Shown here: one piece after another, positions 1-8,005 of the stretch | Layout: each line of letters begins with the position of its first letter | Numbering within the stretch: position 1 is the first letter of the stretch | DNA from: Tenacibaculum sp. Bg11-29 | Lineage (GTDB): Bacteria; Bacteroidota; Bacteroidia; Flavobacteriales; Flavobacteriaceae | Reading direction: 5' to 3' | Length of the DNA stretch: 64,000 nucleotides | Assembly: GCF_002836595.1 (NCBI RefSeq) | Contig: NZ_PJBB01000003.1 | Span: 1,859,001 to 1,923,000, forward strand | Position numbers and translations under genes: made by a program | Notes under the pieces: generated by a model | Database searches by the model: none | What the model saw: the letters and a program-made list of their open reading frames with translations, nothing else | Told to the model about the DNA's origin: nothing

Positions 1-234
1 ATTATGTGTCATTTTTTCACTTCGTGGGATGAAACAAATTTACAGGTTCAAGATATAGAAGTACATTTAGAAAAGCTACTAGAAATGGTAGAAGATGGAT
101 TAGTTTCTATTGAAGGGAATAGCTTGTCAGTTCCTGAAAAAGCAAGGCCTTATGTGCGGAATATTTGCATGGCATTTGACAAGCGATTACATAGAAATAA
201 ACCAGAAACAAAACTATTTTCTATGACGATTTAA
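1..234 (+). CDS. hemN: Oxygen-independent coproporphyrinogen III oxidase, C-terminal end (partial)
   Basis: The reading frame is open from the first base of the window, so the gene starts upstream and only about 77 C-terminal residues are present. They match the HemN tail: an IMCHF segment near the start, the winged C-terminal region and the KARPYVRNICMAFD segment. HemN is a radical-SAM enzyme that decarboxylates coproporphyrinogen III in haem synthesis without oxygen. Its place just before a cbb3 oxidase operon fits, since both are needed at low oxygen. The radical-SAM core cannot be seen here, so the call rests on the tail and the context. Confidence 0.85.
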   Translation: MMCHFFTSWDETNLQVQDIEVHLEKLLEMVEDGLVSIEGNSLSVPEKARPYVRNICMAFDKRLHRNKPETKLFSMTI

Positions 235-284
235 GTATAAATAAAATGATTAACTTTAAGTTTTTCTTAACAAAACCGTAAAAC

Positions 285-298
285 ATGACATTTGTCAT
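285..298. promoter_or_regulatory. Crp/Fnr-type operator upstream of the cco operon
   Basis: ATGACATTTGTCAT is a perfect inverted repeat with the Crp/Fnr-family layout TGA-N6-TCA. Its centre (291.5) lies 29.5 bases before a -7-like element at 321-328, which puts it near -42 of the expected start of transcription, the usual class II activator position. The same layout appears before the usp gene at 6798. The regulator itself cannot be identified from this window. Confidence 0.6.
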
Positions 299-320
299 AT
301 TTTAATAAGGTCGTCAAAAC

Positions 321-328
321 TAAATTTG
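321..328 (+). promoter_or_regulatory. -7 promoter element for ccoS/cco operon
   Basis: TAAATTTG matches the Bacteroidota -7 consensus TAnnTTTG and lies 22 bases before the ccoS start codon. No -33 TTG stands at the usual 19-base spacing, which fits a promoter that depends on an activator bound at 285-298. Confidence 0.5.
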
Positions 329-350
329 TAAAATAATTATCAGGCAAGAT

Positions 351-521
351 ATGAGCGTTATTTACTTACTACTTACACTAAGCATTTTAGTGGCAATTAT
401 TTTTTTTATTGCATTTATCGTTTCGGTAAAAAATGGACAATACGATGATTCGTATACGCCATCTGTTCGTATGCTTTTTGATGACGAATTAGTAAAAGAA
501 GAAACAAAAATCAATAACTAA
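351..521 (+). CDS. ccoS: cbb3-type cytochrome oxidase assembly protein CcoS
   Basis: Small 56-residue protein starting MSVIYLLLTLSI. It has one N-terminal membrane segment (about residues 4-25) followed by the CcoS signature region with NGQYDDSYTP and acidic residues (VRMLFDDE). CcoS is needed for cofactor insertion into cbb3 oxidase. The gene lies 26 bases before ccoNO and is the first gene of the operon. Length and motif fit the family well. Confidence 0.85.
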   Translation: MSVIYLLLTLSILVAIIFFIAFIVSVKNGQYDDSYTPSVRMLFDDELVKEETKINN

Positions 522-547
522 CAATAGATATTAAATTCAATTAGATT

Positions 548-2749
548 ATGGAAATGCAACAATTTTATTACGATAACAAAATCGTAAAAAAATTCATTTA
601 CGCCACACTTCTATGGGGAATCGTAGGTTTTTCAGTAGGTTTACTGTTGGCATTAATGTTTTTATTCCCAAATATAACAGACGGAATTTCATGGTTAAGT
701 TTTGGTCGTTTACGTCCGTTACATACTAATGCCGTAATTTTTGCTTTCGTAGGAAATGCAATTTACGCAGGAGTTTATTATTCGTTACAACGATTGCTTA
801 AAGCACGTATGGCAAGTGATTTTTTAAGTAATTTTAATTTCTGGGGATGGCAATTAATTATTGTTGCAGCAGCAATTACACTTCCGTTAGGATATACAAG
901 TTCTAAAGAATATGCCGAGTTAGAATGGCCTATAGATATTGCAATCGCATTAGTTTGGGTAGCTTTTGGTGTTAACATGATTTGGACAATTCTTCAAAGA
1001 AGACAGCGTCATTTATATGTAGCTATATGGTTTTATTTAGGAACTTTTGTAACTGTTGCAGTATTACATATATTTAATAGTTTAGCATTACCAGTAGGGT
1101 TTTTAAAGTCTTATTCTGTATATGCAGGTGTACAAGATGCCTTGGTGCAATGGTGGTACGGACATAATGCCGTAGCATTTTTCTTAACAACGCCGTTTTT
1201 AGGTTTAATGTATTATTTCGTTCCGAAAGCAGCAAACAGACCGGTATATTCATATCGATTATCAATTGTTCACTTTTGGTCGTTAATTTTTATATATATA
1301 TGGGCAGGACCTCACCATTTATTATATACAGCATTACCAACTTGGGCACAAAATTTAGGAGTAGCATTTTCAATCATGTTATTAGCGCCTTCTTGGGGTG
1401 GAATGATAAACGGATTATTAACACTTCGTGGAGCTTGGGATAAGGTTCGTACAGATCCTGTTTTAAAATTCTTTGTAGTTGCAATTACAGGGTATGGTAT
1501 GGCAACTTTTGAAGGGCCAATGTTATCTTTAAAAAACGTAAATGCAATTGCACACTTTAGTGATTGGATTATTGCGCACGTTCACGTTGGTGCTTTAGCC
1601 TGGAACGGTTTCTTTACCTTCGGAATGATTTATTGGATGGTTCCAAGAATGTTTAAAACAAAATTATATTCTACAGCATTAGCTAATTTCCATTTTTGGA
1701 TAGGTACTTTAGGAATTATCATGTACACATTACCAATGTATGTTGCAGGTTTTGTACAAGCTTCTATGTGGAAACAGTTCAACCCAGACGGAACATTAGC
1801 GTATGGTAATTTCCTAGAAACAGTTAATGAGATTATACCAATGTATTGGATGCGTGCTATTGGAGGTAGTATGTTTATTGTAGGGGCATTTGTAATGCTA
1901 TACAACATGATAAGAACTGTAAGATCGGGTACAGATGTTACTGATGATTTAGCAGAAGCACCAGCTTTAACAAAAGTTTCTAAGAATAGAACGAAAGGAG
2001 AAGGATGGCATACTTGGTTAGAAAGAAAACCAATAAAGTTAACTATTTACGCAACGATAGCAATTTTAATCGGTGGTGTTGTTCAAATTGTACCAACATT
2101 ATTAGTGAAATCTAATATACCAACAATATCTAGTGTAAAACCATATTCACCTTTAGAATTAGAAGGACGTGATATTTATATTAGAGAAGGATGTGTAGGG
2201 TGTCACTCGCAAATGGTACGACCTTTTAGATCGGAAGTTGAGCGATATGGAGAATATTCTAAAGCAGGTGAATTTGTATATGATCATCCATTCTTATGGG
2301 GATCTAAACGTACAGGGCCAGACTTGCATAGAATTGGAAGTAAATACTCTGATAGTTGGCACCTAAATCACATGTATGACCCACAAAGTACTTCACCAGG
2401 TTCTATAATGCCAGCATACCAATGGATAGTAAGAAGTAAACTAGACAAGAGTAGTACTCAAGATAAAATGAGAGTAATGGTTTCTTTAGGGGTTCCTTAT
2501 TCTGATGAAGAAATAGCAAATGCGCAAGCTAGTATGGATGCGCAAGGAGCTAAGATTCAAGAAAACTTACATCAAGATCCTGATTTTGCTAACAATTACG
2601 CTTCTGACAAGAAATATGCAGAAGATAATGGGCAAACTTTTATAGAAATGAAAGATAGAGAAATAGTCGCTTTAATCTCTTACTTACAAAGGTTAGGTAC
2701 AGATATTAAGGTAAAAGATGTTCAAAAACAATTAAGTACTAAAAAATAG
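548..2749 (+). CDS. ccoNO: cbb3 cytochrome c oxidase, fused subunits I and II (CcoN-CcoO)
   Basis: A 733-residue protein. The first ~480 residues are the haem-copper oxidase core: many membrane helices, a haem ligand region HTNAVIFAF, the CuB region WWYGHNAVAF with a later GPHH, and the HVHVG helix that binds the haems. After a ~60-residue linker the CcoO part follows, with a membrane anchor at about 495-515 and a c-type haem site C549-V-G-C552-H553. CcoN and CcoO are separate proteins in Proteobacteria; the fusion is usual in Bacteroidota. This is the catalytic subunit of the high-affinity oxidase that reduces O2 to water and pumps protons in the inner membrane. Confidence 0.95.
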   Translation: MEMQQFYYDNKIVKKFIYATLLWGIVGFSVGLLLALMFLFPNITDGISWLSFGRLRPLHTNAVIFAFVGNAIYAGVYYSLQRLLKARMASDFLSNFNFWGWQLIIVAAAITLPLGYTSSKEYAELEWPIDIAIALVWVAFGVNMIWTILQRRQRHLYVAIWFYLGTFVTVAVLHIFNSLALPVGFLKSYSVYAGVQDALVQWWYGHNAVAFFLTTPFLGLMYYFVPKAANRPVYSYRLSIVHFWSLIFIYIWAGPHHLLYTALPTWAQNLGVAFSIMLLAPSWGGMINGLLTLRGAWDKVRTDPVLKFFVVAITGYGMATFEGPMLSLKNVNAIAHFSDWIIAHVHVGALAWNGFFTFGMIYWMVPRMFKTKLYSTALANFHFWIGTLGIIMYTLPMYVAGFVQASMWKQFNPDGTLAYGNFLETVNEIIPMYWMRAIGGSMFIVGAFVMLYNMIRTVRSGTDVTDDLAEAPALTKVSKNRTKGEGWHTWLERKPIKLTIYATIAILIGGVVQIVPTLLVKSNIPTISSVKPYSPLELEGRDIYIREGCVGCHSQMVRPFRSEVERYGEYSKAGEFVYDHPFLWGSKRTGPDLHRIGSKYSDSWHLNHMYDPQSTSPGSIMPAYQWIVRSKLDKSSTQDKMRVMVSLGVPYSDEEIANAQASMDAQGAKIQENLHQDPDFANNYASDKKYAEDNGQTFIEMKDREIVALISYLQRLGTDIKVKDVQKQLSTKK

Positions 2750-2754
2750 AACTC

Positions 2755-2922
2755 ATGTTAAAATTCGTAAAAAATCACATGGAAAGCATTGCTGGTATAG
2801 AAATATATCCTTTGATTTCATTAACAATATTCTTTACATTTTTTATGGTATTATTTTGGTGGGTATTTACAGCCAAAAAAGAATATATAAGCAGGGTAAG
2901 TAATTTACCTTTAAATGATTAA
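2755..2922 (+). CDS. ccoQ: cbb3 oxidase small subunit CcoQ/FixQ
   Basis: A 55-residue protein with one central membrane helix (about 18-40, FFTFFMVLFWWVFTAKK) and a short charged tail. It begins 5 bases after the ccoNO stop and ends 11 bases before ccoP. Size, topology and place match CcoQ, the subunit that stabilises the assembled oxidase. Sequence conservation in this family is low, so the call leans on position. Confidence 0.8.
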   Translation: MLKFVKNHMESIAGIEIYPLISLTIFFTFFMVLFWWVFTAKKEYISRVSNLPLND

Positions 2923-2933
2923 AACAAATTATT

Positions 2934-4013
2934 ATGAAAAAATATATTCAATCAATAGTATCTTTTCTTTTTGTTTTTTCAATGCCATTTATTTTAGCAG
3001 AGGCATTTAAGGCATATAAAGAACCTTTTAATTTTTTAGAAAACTCAGTAGTTTGGTACATTACAATTGGTTTTGGTTTAGTTGTTCTTCTAAAAGAAGT
3101 TTTATCTAATACTGTTGTAAATAAAGCAAATGAATCGATGCCAAAAAACTATACAAGAGTTCAGTCGGTTATTTCATTCTTGTTTACGTTTTTAACGCCT
3201 TTTGTATTGGCAAAGGCAATTAGTTCATATGAAAACCCTTTTAGTTTTTTAGAAATTCCAATAGTTTGGTTAGGTATTATAGCTTTTGGGTTGGTTATTT
3301 TGGCAAAAGAAGTTCTTACCGTAATAGGAGTTAAAAAAATTGAAGATGTTGCAATGGTTAAAGCAGGAATAAATCCTGAAGAAGTAGATCATTGGGCTTG
3401 GGCTAAAAAGTTAATAACAAAATGGACAGAAGCCAAAGCTGTAGAACAAGAAGAAGAAATTATCTTAGATCATAATTATGATGGTATTAAAGAATTAGAT
3501 AATACGTTACCACCATGGTGGGTATATATGTTTTATGCAACCATCGTTTTTGCAGTAGTTTATTTAGTACGATTTGAGGTGTTAGATGGTTATACTCAAG
3601 AAATGGAATATGCACAATCTGTAGCGCAGGCTAAAAAAGAATTAGCCGCTTTCAGGTCAACATCTAAAGAGGCAATTATCGATGCAGAAACAGTAACTAT
3701 TTTAACTTCAGAAAGCGATTTAAAGAGAGGTAAAGCTGTATATAAATTAAACTGTGCTGCATGCCATATTGGCGATGGAGGTGGTGGAATTGGACCTAAT
3801 TTAACGGATAAGTATTGGCTTTTAGGAGGTGGTATTAAAAACGTATTTGCTACTATTACTAATGGAGGTAGAGATGGAAAGGGAATGGTTGCTTGGGGTA
3901 AAACGTTAAAACCAAAAGATATACAAAAAGTAGCAAGTTATATTATGGCTATGCAAGGTACTACACCAGCAAAAGCTAAACCTGCACAAGGAGATTTGTA
4001 TGAAGGTGAATAA
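2934..4013 (+). CDS. ccoP: cbb3 oxidase subunit III, c-type cytochrome CcoP with a duplicated membrane module
   Basis: A 359-residue protein. Residues 5-57 and 76-128 are two copies of the same membrane hairpin (about 30 of 53 positions identical, both ending KEVL). The usual family layout has one copy. A further membrane helix lies at about 194-215 (PPWWVYMFYATIVFAVVYL), after the HNYDGIKELDNTLP motif typical of CcoP. One haem c site follows: C274-A-A-C277-H278 with M318 as the likely axial ligand; Proteobacterial CcoP usually has two. It passes electrons from soluble cytochrome c to CcoO/CcoN. The start ATG is the first after ccoQ. Confidence 0.93.
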   Translation: MKKYIQSIVSFLFVFSMPFILAEAFKAYKEPFNFLENSVVWYITIGFGLVVLLKEVLSNTVVNKANESMPKNYTRVQSVISFLFTFLTPFVLAKAISSYENPFSFLEIPIVWLGIIAFGLVILAKEVLTVIGVKKIEDVAMVKAGINPEEVDHWAWAKKLITKWTEAKAVEQEEEIILDHNYDGIKELDNTLPPWWVYMFYATIVFAVVYLVRFEVLDGYTQEMEYAQSVAQAKKELAAFRSTSKEAIIDAETVTILTSESDLKRGKAVYKLNCAACHIGDGGGGIGPNLTDKYWLLGGGIKNVFATITNGGRDGKGMVAWGKTLKPKDIQKVASYIMAMQGTTPAKAKPAQGDLYEGE

Positions 4014-4060
4014 GCAATAAATAAAAGATAAATAATAATTGAGGTTTTTTAATAGTTAGA

Positions 4061-5482
4061 ATGGAAACACCCGAGAACGAACAATTTAGAGATAGTATTG
4101 GTACCATAAATAGTGAAGGTAAGCGTGCTTGGGTGTATCCAAAAAAACCAAGCGGAAGATTTTATAAATACCGATCTTACGTTAGTTATTTTTTGCTGTT
4201 AATTTTATTAGCTGCTCCGTTTATAAAAATAAACGGGAACCAGTTTTTGTTATTTAATGTTATAAAGCGTAAGTTTAATATTTTCGGATTTCCTTTTTGG
4301 CCACAAGATTTTCATTTGTTAGTGGTATCAATGATTGTAGGTGTGGTATTTATTATTCTATTTACCGTAGTTTTTGGTCGAATTTTCTGCGGATGGATTT
4401 GTCCTCAAACCATATTTTTAGAAATGGTTTTTAGAAAAATAGAATATTGGATTGATGGTGATAGAGGAAAGCAAATTCGTTTAGAAAAGCAGCCTTGGAA
4501 TGCAGAGAAGATTAAAAAGAGATTACTAAAATGGTTTATCTTTTTTGTCATATCATTTCTAATAGCAAATGTGTTTTTAGCGTATTTAATAGGTGGAGAT
4601 ACTGTTATTAATTATATAACAGGTAATCCATTAGATAATACAAGTACCTTAATTTCTTTATTAATTTTCACAGGAGTTTTCTATTTTATTTTCGCTTGGT
4701 TTAGAGAGCAAGTATGTATTATAGCATGCCCTTATGGTCGATTACAAGGAGTTTTATTAGATAATAAAACAATTAATGTAGCTTATGATCATGTACGTGG
4801 AGAGGGAGAAAAGGGAAGAGCTAAATTTAGTAAAAAAGAAGATAGAGCAACTACTGGAAAAGGAGATTGTATTGATTGTTTTCAATGTGTAAATGTATGC
4901 CCTACAGGAATCGATATTAGAAATGGTACACAGTTAGAGTGTGTAAACTGTACGGCTTGTATTGATGAGTGTGATCATATTATGGAAAAAGTAGGTTTTC
5001 CTAAAGGGTTAATTCGTTTTGCAAGTGAAGAAAATATTGAAAAGAAAACACCTTTTCAATTCACAGCAAGAATGAAAGGATATACTGCTGTTTTAGGAAT
5101 TTTAATAGCTGTTTTAATAGGAATGTTATTTTTAAGAAATGATGTTGAAGCAACTATTTTACGATTACCAGGACAATTATATCAACATAAAGAAAACGGA
5201 GTTATAAGTAATATTTATACTTACAAAGTAATTAATAAAACAACAAAACAGATTGATGATGTTAGTTACAAGCTATTATCTCATAAAGGAAAGATAGAAA
5301 CGGTAACACATCAAAACTTTGAAGTTCCAAAGCAAGGGTTAGCAGAAGGGACATTATTTATAGAGTTGCATCAATCTGAAATGAAAAAAGATAAAATAAA
5401 CCTTAGAATAGGAGTTTATAGCGGAGATATATTAATAGAAACTACTAAAACTAATTTTTTAGGACCAAGAAGTTATAGATAA
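4061..5482 (+). CDS. ccoG: Cytochrome c oxidase accessory protein CcoG
   Basis: A 473-residue membrane iron-sulfur protein (FixG/RdxA family). It has an N-terminal membrane part with the GRIFCGWICPQT motif, two ferredoxin-type 4Fe-4S sites (C270, C273, C276, C280 and C294, C297, C300, C304) and a C-terminal periplasmic Ig-like domain of about 110 residues after a last membrane helix near 340-358. CcoG is linked to copper handling during cbb3 oxidase assembly. It lies 47 bases after ccoP in the same operon. Confidence 0.93.
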   Translation: METPENEQFRDSIGTINSEGKRAWVYPKKPSGRFYKYRSYVSYFLLLILLAAPFIKINGNQFLLFNVIKRKFNIFGFPFWPQDFHLLVVSMIVGVVFIILFTVVFGRIFCGWICPQTIFLEMVFRKIEYWIDGDRGKQIRLEKQPWNAEKIKKRLLKWFIFFVISFLIANVFLAYLIGGDTVINYITGNPLDNTSTLISLLIFTGVFYFIFAWFREQVCIIACPYGRLQGVLLDNKTINVAYDHVRGEGEKGRAKFSKKEDRATTGKGDCIDCFQCVNVCPTGIDIRNGTQLECVNCTACIDECDHIMEKVGFPKGLIRFASEENIEKKTPFQFTARMKGYTAVLGILIAVLIGMLFLRNDVEATILRLPGQLYQHKENGVISNIYTYKVINKTTKQIDDVSYKLLSHKGKIETVTHQNFEVPKQGLAEGTLFIELHQSEMKKDKINLRIGVYSGDILIETTKTNFLGPRSYR

Positions 5483-5489
5483 ATAATTT

Positions 5490-5552
5490 GTCATTACGAC
5501 GAAGTAATCTCTTAATAAATTAGCAGATTGCTTCATTTTATTCGCAATGACG
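5490..5552. repeat. REP-like palindromic element inside the cco operon
   Basis: Imperfect inverted repeat: outer arms GTCATTACGA (5490-5499) and TTCGCAATGAC (5541-5551), inner arms GAAGTAATC (5501-5509) and GATTGCTTC (5526-5534). It resembles the GTCATTGCGA...GAAGCAATC elements dispersed in many Bacteroidota genomes. It lies in the 85-base gap between ccoG and ccoH and supplies a false upstream ATG at 5547 in the ccoH frame. Confidence 0.6.
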
Positions 5553-5567
5553 TTAAAAACAATAAAA

Positions 5568-6014
5568 ATGAAACTAAACTGGGGCACGGGTATAGTAATT
5601 GCAATTATAGGGTTTATGAGTTTTATTATGTACTTCGTTATATCAATGAGTACAGGTGAAAATTATAATCATGATTTAGTATCTGAGGAATATTATAAAA
5701 AAGAATTAGAATTTCAAGGAAACATAGATGCAACAAAAAATGCAAAAGAATTAAACGAAAATATTAAGATAAAAAAAATACCAGAAGGATTAAAAGTCTA
5801 TTTTTCAACAGAGTTTAATCCTAAGGATATAACAGGAAAAGTGTTCCTATATAGACCATCTAATAAGCAATTGGATTTTGAAATTCCGATTTCAATTTCC
5901 AATACATATTTGCTCGTGCCTGAGAAACGTTTGTTAGGTGGTCGTTGGAACATTATAGTTTCTTGGGACTACAAAAATAAGGCATATTTATTTGAGAAAG
6001 AGATAAACTATTAA
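5568..6014 (+). CDS. ccoH: FixH/CcoH family cbb3 assembly protein
   Basis: A 148-residue protein with one N-terminal membrane helix (about 5-27) starting MKLNWGTGIVIAI, and a periplasmic domain with the FixH-type HDLVSEEYYKKELEFQ segment. FixH/CcoH helps bring the oxidase subunits together. The start at 5568 was preferred over an in-frame ATG at 5547, because the latter lies in a REP-like palindrome and the family starts at MKLNWG. The last base of its stop codon is the first base of the next start (TAATG), so translation is probably coupled. Confidence 0.88.
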   Translation: MKLNWGTGIVIAIIGFMSFIMYFVISMSTGENYNHDLVSEEYYKKELEFQGNIDATKNAKELNENIKIKKIPEGLKVYFSTEFNPKDITGKVFLYRPSNKQLDFEIPISISNTYLLVPEKRLLGGRWNIIVSWDYKNKAYLFEKEINY

Positions 6015-6712
6015 TGTTTGTTTCTGCAATCATATTAGGTTTGTTAGGTAGTTTTCATTGCATTGGTATGTGTGGGCCTATAGCTTTTATGCTGCCTGTT
6101 GATAGAACAAATAAATTAAAACAATTATTCCAAGTTACTAGTTATCACCTAGGACGATTATTTACATATAGTTTAATAGGTTTGTTATTCGGATCCTTAG
6201 GAAAAGGGTTTTACTTTTTTGGGTTTCAACAACAACTATCAATTATAGTTGGAATATTAATGATTTTAGTAATTTTATTACCTAAAACTTTCCAGAAATA
6301 CAACTTTTCAAAATCAATTAATAGATTGGTAATGAAAGTAAAATCTTCATTAGGAAAAGAACTCAAGAAAAAAAGAAACGATACTTTTTTTACCATTGGT
6401 TTTTTAAACGGGTTTCTTCCTTGCGGATTGGTATATATGGCTATTTTTGGAGCATTGGCAACTACAAATTCGCTTTCAGGTAGTTTATATATGTTTATCT
6501 TTGGTTTAGGTACTGTTCCGTTAATGACAACAGTTGTTTATCTTGGAAACTTTACAAATGGAGTAACTCGTAAAAGAATTCAACAAGCAATTCCGTACGT
6601 AGTTGTTCTTATCGGAATATTATTTATACTTCGTGGTTTAGGGTTAGGAATACCCTATGTTTCTCCATTACCAGTTAAAAACTTTGTAGATTCAATAGAA
6701 GGGTGTCATTAA
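6014..6712 (+). CDS. SafE/TauE-like (DsbD-type) six-helix membrane protein of the cco operon
   Basis: A 232-residue integral membrane protein with about six helices. It carries GSFHCIGMCGP near the start and NGFLPCGLVYMAI in the second half, the conserved cysteine pairs of the 'sulfite exporter TauE/SafE family' proteins found next to cbb3 genes and called CcoI2/YcnJ-neighbour types in annotation. By context it probably serves metal or thiol delivery during oxidase assembly. True sulfite export is unlikely. Overlaps ccoH by one base and closes the operon. Confidence 0.8.
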   Translation: MFVSAIILGLLGSFHCIGMCGPIAFMLPVDRTNKLKQLFQVTSYHLGRLFTYSLIGLLFGSLGKGFYFFGFQQQLSIIVGILMILVILLPKTFQKYNFSKSINRLVMKVKSSLGKELKKKRNDTFFTIGFLNGFLPCGLVYMAIFGALATTNSLSGSLYMFIFGLGTVPLMTTVVYLGNFTNGVTRKRIQQAIPYVVVLIGILFILRGLGLGIPYVSPLPVKNFVDSIEGCH

Positions 6713-6723
6713 AAAAAATAAGG

Positions 6724-6737
6724 ATGATAAAAGTCAT
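6724..6737. promoter_or_regulatory. Crp/Fnr-type operator upstream of usp
   Basis: ATGATAAAAGTCAT fits TGA-N6-TCA with matching outer A/T. Its centre (6730.5) is 29.5 bases before TAACTTAG (6760-6767), a 7-of-8 match to TAnnTTTG. The distance is the same as in the box/-7 pair before ccoS. Confidence 0.55.
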
Positions 6738-6759
6738 ACTTTATAAGCCCTATTTTAAG

Positions 6760-6767
6760 TAACTTAG
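6760..6767 (+). promoter_or_regulatory. -7 promoter element for usp
   Basis: TAACTTAG, one mismatch to TAnnTTTG, 30 bases before the usp start codon. It pairs with the operator at 6724-6737. Confidence 0.4.
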
Positions 6768-6797
6768 ATTAGAAGTTAAACCAAAAAATATAATCAT

Positions 6798-7631
6798 ATG
6801 AAAAAAATTATTGTCCCTGTAGATTTTTCAATTCATTCAGAAAACGCATTACAAACGGCTGCTTTTATAGCAAAAAAAAACAATGCTGAAATTATTGTAG
6901 TTCATATGCTTGAACTTTCAAACGCAGTAATTACTCAATCAGACACTTCTTCAAGTGAAGAAGCATTCTTTTACTTAAAATTAGCAGAGAAAAAAATTAA
7001 CACTTTTTTACAGAAGGAATATTTATCAGATGTAAAAGTAACTCCCATAATTAAGCATTTTAAGATATTTAGTGAGCTAGATGAGTTAGCTAAAGAAGAA
7101 GGTGTAGATTTTATTATTATGGGGTCTAAAGGCATTAGTGGATTAAAAGAAATGTTTATTGGTTCTAATACAGAAAGAGTAATACGTTATGCAAATGTGC
7201 CCGTATTGGTTATTAAAGATAAACCAATTACTAAAGAAATAGAGAAAGTTGTTTTTGCTTGCGATTTTTCTGATGATGATGTTGCTCCTTATTTAAAGGC
7301 CAAAACTTTTTTCAGAAAATTAGACTGCAATATACAATTGGTATATGTTAATACACCTTCTGCTAAGTTTAGTAGTTCTAAAGAAGTAGAAGAAAAGATG
7401 ATTGCCTTTTTTAACAAAACAAATGAAGACATTAGTAACATAAATGAAGTGAAAATAGTTTTTGACTACACAGTAGAGCAAGGCGTATTATATTTTGCTA
7501 ATAAAAGTAAAGCAGATATTGTTGCAGTAGCTACTCATGGAAGAAAAGGGATTTCTCATTTCTTTGAAGGCAGTATTGCTGAAGATATTGCAAATCACAG
7601 TAAATTACCAATACTTTCATTTAAGATTTAA
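6798..7631 (+). CDS. Universal stress protein, two Usp domains
   Basis: A 277-residue cytoplasmic protein with two UspA domains in tandem (about 1-142 and 148-277). Domain 1 ends with the ATP-binding loop GSKGISGLKEMFIGS, which fits G-x2-G-x9-G-S; domain 2 has the related THGRKGISHFFEGS. Usp proteins respond to starvation and low oxygen, often under Fnr-type control, which agrees with the operator upstream. A decayed copy of its last ~30 codons lies at 8732-8860. A strong hairpin follows at 7773. Confidence 0.9.
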   Translation: MKKIIVPVDFSIHSENALQTAAFIAKKNNAEIIVVHMLELSNAVITQSDTSSSEEAFFYLKLAEKKINTFLQKEYLSDVKVTPIIKHFKIFSELDELAKEEGVDFIIMGSKGISGLKEMFIGSNTERVIRYANVPVLVIKDKPITKEIEKVVFACDFSDDDVAPYLKAKTFFRKLDCNIQLVYVNTPSAKFSSSKEVEEKMIAFFNKTNEDISNINEVKIVFDYTVEQGVLYFANKSKADIVAVATHGRKGISHFFEGSIAEDIANHSKLPILSFKI

Positions 7632-7772
7632 GGTATTACTGTTTCGTGTTTTTAGGCTGTAATTTTCTAAGAAGAATCGGTTTTATTCATGTCTATATAT
7701 CTTTCATTTAGGTATGCTAATAACAAGATGTTATAATATTTTTTTATACATCACTTTATTATTAAATTAAAC

Positions 7773-7811
7773 TTGTAAAATAAGTAAGGTTACACCTTAC
7801 TTATTTTACAA
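7773..7811 (+). terminator. Long perfect hairpin after usp
   Basis: An 18-bp perfect stem (TTGTAAAATAAGTAAGGT and its complement) closes a 3-base loop (TAC), followed 7 bases later by a T-rich run. It lies 142 bases after the usp stop. The remainder of the gap 7632-8005 shows no gene. The stem is longer than the other terminators here and could also be an RNA processing or protein-binding site. Confidence 0.55.
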
Positions 7812-8005
7812 ATTTTTAAGTTTTTTTTATTATTTGTTCAATTTATTAAGAGGCAGACTGAAGAAGTATAAAATTAATTGCAAGTTTCCTTACCTATTTA
7901 ATAGAATCCTGTCAGGTTTTATATTCGGTTTGTATTTATTAAGTTCATAGCTTAAATAACGCAATCAATCTTACATTTAAATATTAATAACCACGCTTCG
8001 TAGCC

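Noticed and set aside
5547..5567. Longer ccoH start at 5547
   Set aside because: The ATG lies in a REP-like palindrome; the family begins at MKLNWG (5568).
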